Of a DNA stretch of 38,212 bases, positions 8,316-16,056 are shown piece after piece (position 1 is the stretch's first letter; every line of letters begins with the position of its first letter). The stretch is from contig DDEI01000033.1 of the NCBI GenBank assembly GCA_002336675.1, positions 15,579-53,790 of the forward strand, given 5' to 3'. Source of the stretch: Flavobacteriales bacterium UBA1958 (lineage in GTDB: Bacteria > Bacteroidota > Bacteroidia > Flavobacteriales_D > Sanyastnellaceae). The translations under genes and the position numbers were made by a program. The notes under the pieces were generated by a model that saw only the letters and a program-made list of their open reading frames with translations, made no database searches and was not told the DNA's origin.

Positions 8316-9257
8316 TCATATACCGAATGAAACGTAAATTCTTTTATTCCATACGCTCTCTTCATTAGGTCCGAGCTCTATAACATCTCTAGACAAGTTA
8401 AACCCAATACCAAAATCATATCTCTCCTTATATTCCATTTCCCATCCTGTAGTAGCGTAATAGCCCACATTGAAGGCTGTTTGAGCAGAATTGAATTCTG
8501 TTAAAAACTGATTGTTTCCGTTGTTTTGTAAAATTAGCTCGTAGGGATTCGTTCCTATGAAAGCCGTGTTGCTCAGAATTTTAGAACCTACCAAAGACAT
8601 TCCCCCGCCCCAAAACCACTTGAAGCCATAGTCATTATAGCTTGTGTTCTTAAACCCTAGATCAAAATGAATACGCTGTTCTTCTCCTGTAATGTCAAAC
8701 TGCTGAATTACAGCAGATGCATTCTGTGGAATAGTGGGTCCTAATAACTCCATAGTATAAACCGCTGTAGATTTAAGGTTCGCTATACTTGATTTAGCTA
8801 CTAAAGCCCAGTAATCACTAAAATGATATGTGGCATTTAGGGCGAAGTATATTCTAGGAGAATAATTCATATCTAAGGGGTAATCATCATTTCCAATTAA
8901 AAAACCTGTTACAGTTCCATTGTATTCAGGGTAAGAATCATTGATGTTTTGAATTACTTGAGCTTGAGTATTTATACCTACTTCAGTGAATCTTTCTTCT
9001 ATAGACCACCACAAAGCTTGATCATTTATCTGCGATAACCCCAGTCCTTGATAAGCATTAGCAGTCTTTTTACTCGCTAAGTACATTCCTAGGTCTATAG
9101 CAAAGGTGAATCCTTTGACACTTTCTTCGAAAGGTTCTTCTCCTTCATATGACCAGATGGATAGTTCACTTTTCGTTGAATAATTAGTTTCTGTTTTTAA
9201 TTGTCCCCAAAGTAGCGCAGGAAATAGAATGCAAATCGAATAAAGGATATATTTCAT
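8316..9257 (-). CDS. Exported protein, probable outer-membrane beta-barrel, function unknown
   Basis: A 313-residue protein with a clear signal peptide (residues 1-19, ending LLWGQ). The rest alternates polar and hydrophobic residues with many aromatic residues and glycine-rich turns, and ends in an amphipathic strand (KRIYVSFGI), as expected for an outer-membrane beta-barrel. I recognise no named family. It lies 17 bases downstream of the cyclophilin lipoprotein gene on the same strand and is probably co-transcribed; a periplasmic prolyl isomerase beside an outer-membrane protein is a sensible pairing but is no proof of a functional link. Confidence 0.72.
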   Translation of the reverse strand: MKYILYSICILFPALLWGQLKTETNYSTKSELSIWSYEGEEPFEESVKGFTFAIDLGMYLASKKTANAYQGLGLSQINDQALWWSIEERFTEVGINTQAQVIQNINDSYPEYNGTVTGFLIGNDDYPLDMNYSPRIYFALNATYHFSDYWALVAKSSIANLKSTAVYTMELLGPTIPQNASAVIQQFDITGEEQRIHFDLGFKNTSYNDYGFKWFWGGGMSLVGSKILSNTAFIGTNPYELILQNNGNNQFLTEFNSAQTAFNVGYYATTGWEMEYKERYDFGIGFNLSRDVIELGPNEESVWNKRIYVSFGI

Positions 9258-9274
9258 GCTGCTAAGATAACACC

Positions 9275-10090
9275 TCAGTCCATAATTTCAATATTGATTA
9301 GTAAGTTGTCTTTAGGCCAGTTTTGTTTGTCCACTGGTAAATTAGCTAATTTCTCTAAAATAGATAACCCAGAGGTGATTTCACCAAAAACTGTAAATTC
9401 TCCATCTAGGTGTGGTGTTCCTCCTTTGGTTTTGTAAATTTCTTTTTGCTTATCGGAGTATGTAATGTCTTTTTCTTTTTGAATATTATAGAGTTCGGCG
9501 CTTCCAATTTTTCGACCATGAACGATGTAAAAATCATAAGGTTCAGAGCTCTTGGAAGGATTATCGTCCATTTGTCTAGCCAATGCTAAAGCTCCTTTTT
9601 TATGAATGTAGTAAGGTTTTATTTCAGCAGGAACCGTATACTTCCCTAGTAGAAACCTCTGTGTAGACTTTGATTTTTTCTGAGAATTCCCTCCTTGAAT
9701 CACATGGTTTTTTAATACTCTAGTGATCTCTACTCCAGAAAAATATTTTTCCTGAATAAGATGAATGAAACTCGCGGCATGAAGAGGGGTTCCCTTGTAA
9801 AGGATGAACTCCATATTACCATGTTTGGTGCATATTTTAATCCTTTTGGATGTGTTGGTTTGGCTAAACTCTGATAAATATGCCAATGAATTTCTGCTAG
9901 TTAGACGAGTGATGGCTGGTTCCTTTGGTTTGATAGGTTGTCTATGAATGATAGATTCCACATTGGCTTTGGGTGCTGTCCCTATGTCTGTTGAGCGGTT
10001 TTCTTTGTTTTCGCAGGTATGACTTTGGTCAGCACATGCTGTTAGAAAAACACATAAAATAAAAATGAATAATCGCATACCTTTAATCAC
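9275..10090 (-). CDS. Cyclophilin-type peptidyl-prolyl isomerase, lipoprotein
   Basis: A 271-residue lipoprotein with lipobox L16-T-A-C19, so it should be anchored in the envelope facing the periplasm. Residues from about 82 to the end form a cyclophilin domain: KICTKHGNMEFILYKGTP, then the FIHLIQEKYFSGVEITRV stretch and VIQGGN, which matches the cyclophilin FHR...QGGD active-site strand, with the catalytic arginine present but the phenylalanine-histidine before it replaced (ITR). It would speed proline isomerisation during folding of exported proteins. It is transcribed divergently from the exonuclease gene at 10166 and is the first gene of a pair with the outer-membrane-like protein. The second Met (M5) is a possible start. 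Confidence 0.86.
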   Translation of the reverse strand: MIKGMRLFIFILCVFLTACADQSHTCENKENRSTDIGTAPKANVESIIHRQPIKPKEPAITRLTSRNSLAYLSEFSQTNTSKRIKICTKHGNMEFILYKGTPLHAASFIHLIQEKYFSGVEITRVLKNHVIQGGNSQKKSKSTQRFLLGKYTVPAEIKPYYIHKKGALALARQMDDNPSKSSEPYDFYIVHGRKIGSAELYNIQKEKDITYSDKQKEIYKTKGGTPHLDGEFTVFGEITSGLSILEKLANLPVDKQNWPKDNLLINIEIMD

Positions 10091-10140
10091 TCGGTAAAAG
10101 TATCTAGAGTAGAACGTAATTAGGGTATGTACCGCAGGTT

Positions 10141-10148
10141 TAATTTTG
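10141..10148 (+). promoter_or_regulatory. Probable -7 element for the exonuclease/GIY-YIG gene
   Basis: TAATTTTG matches TAnnTTTG exactly, 18 bases before the TTG start at 10166. No TTG is found at the -33 position, so the promoter is only half supported. The implied leader is about 12 nt. Confidence 0.5.
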
Positions 10149-10165
10149 AAATTTAATTCAAGCTA

Positions 10166-11503
10166 TTGATTTTTGCAGTAACAGACATAGAAACTACTGG
10201 AGGGGCACCATCTAATGGTTCTATTACAGAAGTGGCAGTAATTCTGACAGATGGAAATGAGATTCTAAGAGAGTTTCAGTCGCTGGTGAACCCTAGAAAG
10301 ATAATACCCAATTATATTACCGTTCTTACAGGGATTACTAATGAAATGGTAGAAGAAGCTCCTTTTTTTGAAGATATAGCAGAGGAACTTCTTGAGGTAT
10401 TTAAGGATACCATTTTCGTAGCGCATAATGTTAATTTTGACTATTCTTTTATCAAGGCTGGATTTGAGAATTACGGGCATACTTTCAATATGTCTAAACT
10501 TTGTACTGTGCGTTACACCCGCAAGATGTTTCCTGGGATTAGTTCCTATAGCTTAGGTTCATTAAGTAGTTATTTTAACTTAGATAATGACAATCCTCAT
10601 CGAGCTATGAACGATACTATGATGGCTCAGCAGCTTTTAAATTTAGCGTTGCAAAAAGATGAAGATAAATCTGTACTTAATGATTTTCTTAAAAGAGGAA
10701 ATGGAGATTCTTTTCTGCCCATGAATTTAAATAAGGAGACTTATCATAAACTTCCCGAAGCTCCCGGTGTTTATTATTTTAGAAATACCACTGGTAAAGT
10801 GATTTATGTGGGAAAAGCTAAAAACATAAAAAAGAGAGTTCGCCAACATTTTAGTGGTAAAATGGCTTCTGTTAAAACACAGGCTATGATGAAGGAAATA
10901 GTTGAAATCGATTTTGAATTAACAGGCACAGAGTTAATAGCCGCACTAAAAGAAGATAGAGAAATAAAGCATTTATGGCCGAAGTACAATAGTGCTCAGA
11001 AAAACCCAAAAAGAAAATTCGGGATATTTGAGTATAAAGATCGCCTTGGAAGAATTCGGCTAGCGGTACAAAATACTACAGGAAATACTAGGCCATTAAT
11101 CGCTTTTAGTTCTGCCTTTAGTGCACGCCAGTGGTTGTTTGATTTTAGAGAGAAGTATGAACTTCCATTTGGCAGATTGGGGCTGCCTTACGTTGATGAG
11201 GAGGAAGAGAATGAACCCGAAGTAACGAGTGAGTTAATAGCCACAGCTCTGGCAGAGTATAAAGGAGAGAGAACTAGTTTTCTTATAAAGAATAAGGGGA
11301 GAAGCGATGAGGAAGACTCTGTGATTCTCATAGAGGACAATGCTTACAAGGGATTTGGGTTTTTAAATAAAGAGATCCAAATCGAAAGCTATCAAGAGCT
11401 CGAAAATCATATAGAAGTTATGTCTCACTCAGATTTCAGCATGTCAGTTATTTGCTTATTTCTGTCCAAAAATACGGCGGGAGAGGTTATTTACTTGACA
11501 TAA
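10166..11503 (+). CDS. DEDDh exonuclease fused to a GIY-YIG (UvrC/Cho-like) nuclease domain
   Basis: A 445-residue two-nuclease protein. Residues 1-170 are a DnaQ-type 3'-5' exonuclease with all DEDDh residues: D7 and E9 (TDIETTG), D92 (NVNFDYSF), H145 and D150 (HRAMND). Residues 198-275 are a GIY-YIG nuclease domain like the N-terminal part of UvrC and Cho: GVYYF from 201, YVGKAK from 214, and a downstream arginine/histidine cluster. The rest, about 170 residues, is not recognised. Such fusions are known in Bacteroidota and are thought to act in DNA repair. The start is TTG at 10166; no ATG is close to the conserved N-terminal strand. It lies one gene cluster away from uvrA. Confidence 0.88.
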   Translation: MIFAVTDIETTGGAPSNGSITEVAVILTDGNEILREFQSLVNPRKIIPNYITVLTGITNEMVEEAPFFEDIAEELLEVFKDTIFVAHNVNFDYSFIKAGFENYGHTFNMSKLCTVRYTRKMFPGISSYSLGSLSSYFNLDNDNPHRAMNDTMMAQQLLNLALQKDEDKSVLNDFLKRGNGDSFLPMNLNKETYHKLPEAPGVYYFRNTTGKVIYVGKAKNIKKRVRQHFSGKMASVKTQAMMKEIVEIDFELTGTELIAALKEDREIKHLWPKYNSAQKNPKRKFGIFEYKDRLGRIRLAVQNTTGNTRPLIAFSSAFSARQWLFDFREKYELPFGRLGLPYVDEEEENEPEVTSELIATALAEYKGERTSFLIKNKGRSDEEDSVILIEDNAYKGFGFLNKEIQIESYQELENHIEVMSHSDFSMSVICLFLSKNTAGEVIYLT

Positions 11504-11532
11504 AAAAACCCGATTGGACTTTCCTTCGGGTT
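11502..11532. terminator. Bidirectional terminator
   Basis: AACCCGA (11507-11513) pairs with TCGGGTT (11526-11532). The minus strand has a run of seven T after the stem, so it is a good terminator for the minus-strand 66-residue gene; the + strand side (CTTAATTC) is weaker. It lies directly at the stop of the exonuclease gene. Confidence 0.75.
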
Positions 11533-11556
11533 CTTAATTCACTTTTTAATTAGGTT

Positions 11557-11757
11557 TTAGTTCAGCATTAACTCAGTCTTGATTAAAAATTCAGAGTCTC
11601 TAATTATAAGTGCCTTACTGTATCCTAATATGTTATTTATTGTTTCTTTTCTTGGAAAGAATAGAGGTATTTCATCTTCTTTTCCCATTACTTCGTTAAT
11701 TAACTTTTGTTCTTTTCTAGAAAAGCTAGCCAGGTCATCGAGGGTAAAATTTACCAT
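11557..11757 (-). CDS. Small protein of unknown function, 66 residues
   Basis: A 66-residue acidic/basic mixed protein without a signal peptide or membrane segment. The C-terminal stretch NNILGYSKALIIRDSEFLI resembles a short tail (YSKAL...S...LN) that I associate with small conserved proteins of Bacteroidota, but I cannot verify this. Support for coding: it ends just ahead of a hairpin whose T run is on its own strand, and it is the only sensible reading of the gap between the exonuclease and sigma genes. The overlapping + strand frame (11579-11785) has a less protein-like composition. It lies downstream of the sigma gene but is separated from it by a terminator, so it is probably a separate transcript. 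Confidence 0.6.
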   Translation of the reverse strand: MVNFTLDDLASFSRKEQKLINEVMGKEDEIPLFFPRKETINNILGYSKALIIRDSEFLIKTELMLN

Positions 11758-11833
11758 ATACGTTATTTTAGTATTTCTGAAGTAAGAACGTTTTTCCTTT
11801 TATGATATTGTGCCTAATTCACACTTTTAAAGC

Positions 11834-11874
11834 GAAAATAAAAAATCCCTTACTCTGAATAAGAGAAAGGGATT
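11834..11874 (-). terminator. Terminator of the ECF sigma gene
   Basis: AATCCCTT-A-CTCT (11844-11856) pairs with AGAG-A-AAGGGATT (11862-11874) with one A-A mismatch and a 5-nt loop. On the minus strand it is followed by a run of six T and a second T-rich stretch. It lies 34 bases after the sigma gene stop. Confidence 0.85.
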
Positions 11875-11907
11875 AATTTTGAAAGAACTTGAAGGAAGGC
11901 TTTGTGT

Positions 11908-12495
11908 TTAATTAACTAATAAGTTCATATTTTTCTCATCTACTATTTTTCTTAAGTTGATGAGTGCATACCTCATTCTTCCCAATGCGGTATTAATGCT
12001 TATGTCTAATGTTACTGAAATTTCCTTGAAACTCATTTTGTAATAGATTCTCATAAGTACCACTTCTTTTTGGTCTTGTGGAAGCTCTTTTATAAGCTTT
12101 TTAACATCACCCATAATTTGATCTTTAACGATTTGATCTTCTACATGGAGGTCATCATGTTTAATGGTAGAGAAAACATCATAGTTCTCATCACTTCTTA
12201 CCGTAGGCATTTTTTTGCCTTTTCTGAAGTAGTCAATAACTAGATTGTGAGCGATTCTTAAGACCCAAGGAAGAAACTTTCCTTCGTCATTATACTTTCC
12301 TTTTCTAAGCGTGTTTATCACCTTAATAAAGCAATCCTGAAAAATATCTTCAGTAATCTCTCTATCCTTCACCATTAGGTAAATTTTAGTGTAAACTCTA
12401 TTCTTATGGCGAGCCATTAACTGCTCGAAAGCTAAATCTTTGCCTGAAATATAAAGTACAACCAACTCCTGGTCTGTGCATTTTGAATAATCCAT
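11908..12495 (-). CDS. ECF-family RNA polymerase sigma factor
   Basis: A 195-residue group 4 (ECF) sigma factor when started at the ATG at 12495. Region 2 runs from AFEQLMARHKNRVY to HNLVIDYFRK and region 4 from IKELPQDQKEVVLMRIYYK to the end, with the helix-turn-helix FKEISVTLDISINTALGRM. A longer frame opens at 12522, but the ATG at 12495 is preceded by AAAGGAGG with a 4-nt spacer, so 12495 is the better start. There is no adjacent anti-sigma gene. The leader is about 140 nt from a perfect -7 element and carries a palindrome at its 5' end. It is divergent from uvrA; the regulon is unknown. Confidence 0.92.
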   Translation of the reverse strand: MDYSKCTDQELVVLYISGKDLAFEQLMARHKNRVYTKIYLMVKDREITEDIFQDCFIKVINTLRKGKYNDEGKFLPWVLRIAHNLVIDYFRKGKKMPTVRSDENYDVFSTIKHDDLHVEDQIVKDQIMGDVKKLIKELPQDQKEVVLMRIYYKMSFKEISVTLDISINTALGRMRYALINLRKIVDEKNMNLLVN

Positions 12496-12499
12496 AGTT

Positions 12500-12507
12500 C
12501 CTCCTTT
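12500..12507 (-). promoter_or_regulatory. Strong Shine-Dalgarno of the ECF sigma gene
   Basis: AAAGGAGG, 4 nt ahead of ATG at 12495. Most genes in this window have no Shine-Dalgarno at all, as is usual in Bacteroidota, so this one stands out and decides the start codon. Confidence 0.8.
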
Positions 12508-12614
12508 TAAATTAATAATCAATAAGCTTTAAAAAGTAGAATCTATCCTATATGAGTTGGTTTTGTGAGTGTGTATTTACAATAAACGCTGCTAATCTTA
12601 AAATATTGCAACGC

Positions 12615-12635
12615 GACAGAAAAATAATTTCTGTC
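12615..12635. repeat. Palindrome GACAGAAA-N5-TTTCTGTC in the sigma/uvrA intergenic region
   Basis: Perfect 8-bp inverted repeat with a 5-nt centre. It begins 4 bases from the sigma gene -7 element (12639-12646) and would sit at the transcription start or the first bases of the sigma mRNA. It could be an operator or a 5' hairpin. No T run follows it, so it is not a terminator. Confidence 0.55.
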
Positions 12636-12638
12636 TTA

Positions 12639-12646
12639 CAAATATA
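12639..12646 (-). promoter_or_regulatory. -7 element of the ECF sigma gene
   Basis: On the minus strand TATATTTG matches TAnnTTTG exactly. No TTG is seen at the usual -33 distance. This would give a leader of roughly 135-140 nt before the ATG at 12495. Confidence 0.6.
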
Positions 12647-12740
12647 CAATACTTTAGCCAAATACCCTAAAAAGGCAAACCACACAGGGAGTCAAGAGGT
12701 TTAAATCATAATTAACTAATATGTTCTAAAAGATTTAAAA

Positions 12741-15521
12741 TTGAGTACTAAACAGAAATTTATAGAAGTTAAAGGAGCAGAGGTACATAATCTAAAGTGT
12801 ATAGATGTAAAAATACCTCAGAATAAATTCGTGGTAATAACAGGGTTATCGGGATCGGGAAAATCTTCACTTGCATTTGACACCTTATATGCTGAAGGAC
12901 AGAGAAGATATGTTGAAAGCTTGAGCTCTTATGCTAGACAGTTCTTAGGTCGGTTTGATAAACCTAAAGTAGAATATATAAAAGGAATAGCGCCAGCTAT
13001 AGCTATAGAGCAAAAGGTTATTTCTACTAACTCTAGATCGACCATAGGGAGTGTTACCGAGATTTATGACTACTTAAAACTTTTATATGTAAGAACTGGG
13101 ACGACTATTTCTCCAGTGTCTGGTAATGTGGTTAAAAGACAGTCTACAACTGATGTTATTAATTATATAAAAGAAAGAGAATTAGGGGAGAAATTAGTCT
13201 TAGCAGTTCCCATTATAATCCCCGCAGATAGGCAGGTGGTTAACCATTTAGAGTTATTAGTGCAGCAGGGTTATACACGACTTTATGATGGGAGTAGTTT
13301 TATTCAGATTTCGGAACTCACGCCACCCAAAGATTTTAATGGTCTTTATCTTCTTATCGATAGGCTGAAAACATCGGATAAAGAAGATGAGCTCCAAAGA
13401 CTAGGGGACTCTACTGATTTAGCCTTTTATGAGGGTAGAGGAGAATGCGTGTTATTCTTTCCCGATTCATCAGATAGTAAAGTGTTCAATAATAGATTTG
13501 AATTAGACGGTGTAACTTTTGATGAGCCTACGATTCATTTTTTCAATTTTAATAACCCTGTAGGTGCATGTAAAAAATGTGAAGGATTCGGTAAGGTGAT
13601 TGGAATAGATGAAGATTTAGTGATTCCAGATAAATCTAAATCAGTTTATGATGATGGAGTAGCTGCATGGAGAGGAGAAAAAATGAGTGAATGGAAAAAC
13701 CAAGTTATTTACAATGCAGAAAAAGCAAATTTCCCGATTCATAAACCGATTCATGACTTTTCGGAGGAACAGTATTCTCAGCTTTGGCAGGGAACTAAAT
13801 ACTTTTCAGGTTTAAACGAGTTTTTCAGACTTATAGAATCACAGACGTATAAAATTCAGTACAGGGTAATGCTTAGCAGGTATAGAGGAAGAACGAATTG
13901 CCCAGAGTGCAATGGTTCTAGACTAAGAAAAGATGCCTCATACGTACTGGTAGGAGGCAAGCCTATAACTGATTTGCTTTCGGCTACGATAGATGAATGC
14001 GCCAAATTCTTTCATGAGATTGAGCTTACTAAAACAGAAAACCAAATAGCGAAAAGAATTTTACTCGAAGTAAGAACGCGACTTGAGTATTTACAGAGAG
14101 TGGGCTTAGGGTATCTCACGTTAGATAGACCTTCTAGTACGCTTTCTGGAGGCGAAAGTCAGCGTGTTAACCTAGCCACTAACCTCGGTAGCAGCTTAGT
14201 GGGCTCTATGTATATCCTAGATGAGCCTAGCATAGGTTTACATCCTAGAGATACAGAAAACCTAATAGAGGTTCTTAGAAAACTCCAAGCACTTGGGAAT
14301 ACAGTTATAGTTGTAGAGCATGATGAGGATATAATGAGAGAATCGGATCATATTATTGATATGGGGCCTTTGGCAGGTACTCTTGGAGGGGAAGTGGTTT
14401 TTGAAGGAAGTAATAAGGCGTTACAACGGGCAAAAAACAGCTTAACCGCTGACTACTTAACAGGTAAACAGGAGATTGCAGTGCCTTCTAAAAGAAGATC
14501 CTGGAAAGACAGGGTGACAGTGGTAGGAGCTAGACAGTTCAATTTGAAGAATGTTACGGTGAGCTTCCCTTTAAGAGCCTTAACAGCTGTTACTGGAGTA
14601 AGCGGCTCAGGAAAGTCTACCTTGGTAAGTGAGGTGCTCTATCCTGCGCTGAAAAGACAATTAGGAGAGTACACTGAAAAAAATGGAGACTTTGACGGAA
14701 TTGAAGGTGATTTAAATACGATTAAGCAGGTAGAATATATAGACCAGAATCCTATAGGTAAATCGAGTAGGTCTAATCCTGTCACATATGTCAAAGCTTA
14801 TGACGATATTAGGGCATTGTATTCCTGTCTACCATTAGCTAAGTCTAGAGGATATAAGCCATCTCATTTTTCCTTTAATGTAGTCGGTGGTAGATGTGAA
14901 ACCTGCGAGGGAGAAGGTGATGTTACCATTTCTATGCAATTTATGGCAGATGTTAAATTAAAGTGCGATACATGCGATGGAAATAAGTTTAAGGATGAAG
15001 TCTTAGAAATAAAATATCAGGAAAAGAGCATCTCAGATATCCTGAATCTTACGATAGATGATGCGGTTATATTCTTTAAAGAACAGAGAAATGATACTAC
15101 TGTCAAAAGGTTACTAAAGAAATTAATTCCTCTCCAGGATGTTGGGCTGGGGTATGTGGCTCTTGGTCAAAGCAGCAGTACTTTAAGTGGAGGTGAGGCA
15201 CAAAGGATAAAGTTAGCTACATTTTTAGCTAAAACTAGCCCTAAGCATACCTTGTTTATTTTTGATGAGCCAACGACTGGACTTCATTTCCACGATATAA
15301 AAAAGCTGATGGCTTCTTTTGATGCGTTGCTAAAACAAGGGCATAGTATTATTCTTATTGAGCACAATATGGATGTAGTTAAATGCGCTGACTGGGTAAT
15401 CGATATAGGACCTGATGGAGGAAAAAATGGCGGATATATAGTGGCGGAAGGAACGCCAGAAGAAATAGTGAAAACTCCCGAGTCTGTCACAGGAAAATAT
15501 CTAGCTGAAAAATTAAGTTGA
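12741..15521 (+). CDS. uvrA: Excinuclease ABC subunit A
   Basis: The damage-recognition ATPase of nucleotide excision repair, 926 residues, full length. Two ABC modules are seen: Walker A GLSGSGKSS near residue 35 with signature TLSGGESQ near 466, and Walker A GVSGSGKST near 619 with signature TLSGGEAQ near 813. The UvrB-binding/DNA region GQRRYVESLSSYARQFL follows the first Walker A. Zinc pairs CPEC (about 387) and CETC/CDTC (about 719 and 742) are present. The first zinc finger keeps only its second pair, CKKC (about 277). The start is TTG at 12741, before the conserved FIEVKGAEVHNL strand. An MsrB gene follows 18 bases downstream, likely the same transcript. Confidence 0.97.
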   Translation: MSTKQKFIEVKGAEVHNLKCIDVKIPQNKFVVITGLSGSGKSSLAFDTLYAEGQRRYVESLSSYARQFLGRFDKPKVEYIKGIAPAIAIEQKVISTNSRSTIGSVTEIYDYLKLLYVRTGTTISPVSGNVVKRQSTTDVINYIKERELGEKLVLAVPIIIPADRQVVNHLELLVQQGYTRLYDGSSFIQISELTPPKDFNGLYLLIDRLKTSDKEDELQRLGDSTDLAFYEGRGECVLFFPDSSDSKVFNNRFELDGVTFDEPTIHFFNFNNPVGACKKCEGFGKVIGIDEDLVIPDKSKSVYDDGVAAWRGEKMSEWKNQVIYNAEKANFPIHKPIHDFSEEQYSQLWQGTKYFSGLNEFFRLIESQTYKIQYRVMLSRYRGRTNCPECNGSRLRKDASYVLVGGKPITDLLSATIDECAKFFHEIELTKTENQIAKRILLEVRTRLEYLQRVGLGYLTLDRPSSTLSGGESQRVNLATNLGSSLVGSMYILDEPSIGLHPRDTENLIEVLRKLQALGNTVIVVEHDEDIMRESDHIIDMGPLAGTLGGEVVFEGSNKALQRAKNSLTADYLTGKQEIAVPSKRRSWKDRVTVVGARQFNLKNVTVSFPLRALTAVTGVSGSGKSTLVSEVLYPALKRQLGEYTEKNGDFDGIEGDLNTIKQVEYIDQNPIGKSSRSNPVTYVKAYDDIRALYSCLPLAKSRGYKPSHFSFNVVGGRCETCEGEGDVTISMQFMADVKLKCDTCDGNKFKDEVLEIKYQEKSISDILNLTIDDAVIFFKEQRNDTTVKRLLKKLIPLQDVGLGYVALGQSSSTLSGGEAQRIKLATFLAKTSPKHTLFIFDEPTTGLHFHDIKKLMASFDALLKQGHSIILIEHNMDVVKCADWVIDIGPDGGKNGGYIVAEGTPEEIVKTPESVTGKYLAEKLS

Positions 15522-15539
15522 TTAAGTAAAACAAATAAT

Positions 15540-16040
15540 ATGCGAATAAAAATTCTAAGTATAGTCATCTTATCCATCATCTGTTTAAGTTCATGCGGCC
15601 AGAACATTCAGGAAAGGGAAGAAACGAATGAGCTAGTTACGCCTATAGTTAAAACCCCAGAGGAATGGCGAAAAGTGCTAACACCTGAAGAATACAACGT
15701 GCTCAGAGAGGAAGGAACGGAAAGTGCATTTACAGGTGATTTATTAAATAACAAGTCAGAAGGGTTATATACTTGTGCCGGATGCAATACGCCTCTATTT
15801 TCTAGTACGGCTAAATTTAAGTCAGGAACGGGTTGGCCAAGTTTCTATATTCCCTTAAATGATTCCTGTATCACTGAGATTCAGGATAGTGCTTATGGTT
15901 GGAATAGGGTAGAGGTGGTTTGCAGCAGATGTGGAGGCCACCAGGGTCACGTTTTCACAGATGGCCCAGATCCTACAGGTTTGAGGTACTGTATTAATTC
16001 AGTGTCATTGAATTTCAGGAATAACGAAAGAGACCAGTAA
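15540..16040 (+). CDS. msrB: Peptide-methionine (R)-S-oxide reductase, lipoprotein
   Basis: A 166-residue enzyme that reduces methionine-R-sulfoxide in proteins. The N-terminus is a lipoprotein signal with lipobox LSSC (C19), so it should act in the envelope. Zinc ligands C79/C82 (CAGC) and C128/C131 (CSRC) are present, followed by GGHQGHVFTDGP and the catalytic cysteine C151 in RYCINSVSL. Length fits a single-domain MsrB with a signal. It lies 18 bases after uvrA on the same strand, an oxidative-damage theme shared with the repair gene, though co-regulation is inferred only from spacing. Confidence 0.95.
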   Translation: MRIKILSIVILSIICLSSCGQNIQEREETNELVTPIVKTPEEWRKVLTPEEYNVLREEGTESAFTGDLLNNKSEGLYTCAGCNTPLFSSTAKFKSGTGWPSFYIPLNDSCITEIQDSAYGWNRVEVVCSRCGGHQGHVFTDGPDPTGLRYCINSVSLNFRNNERDQ

Positions 16041-16056
16041 ATAGAAAAATCTTGCT

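Noticed and set aside
11579..11785. A 68-codon + strand ORF
   Set aside because: It is antisense to the more protein-like 66-residue gene, whose terminator is on the minus strand.
15284..15607. A 107-codon minus-strand ORF over the end of uvrA and the start of msrB
   Set aside because: Antisense to two certain genes and without any recognisable domain.
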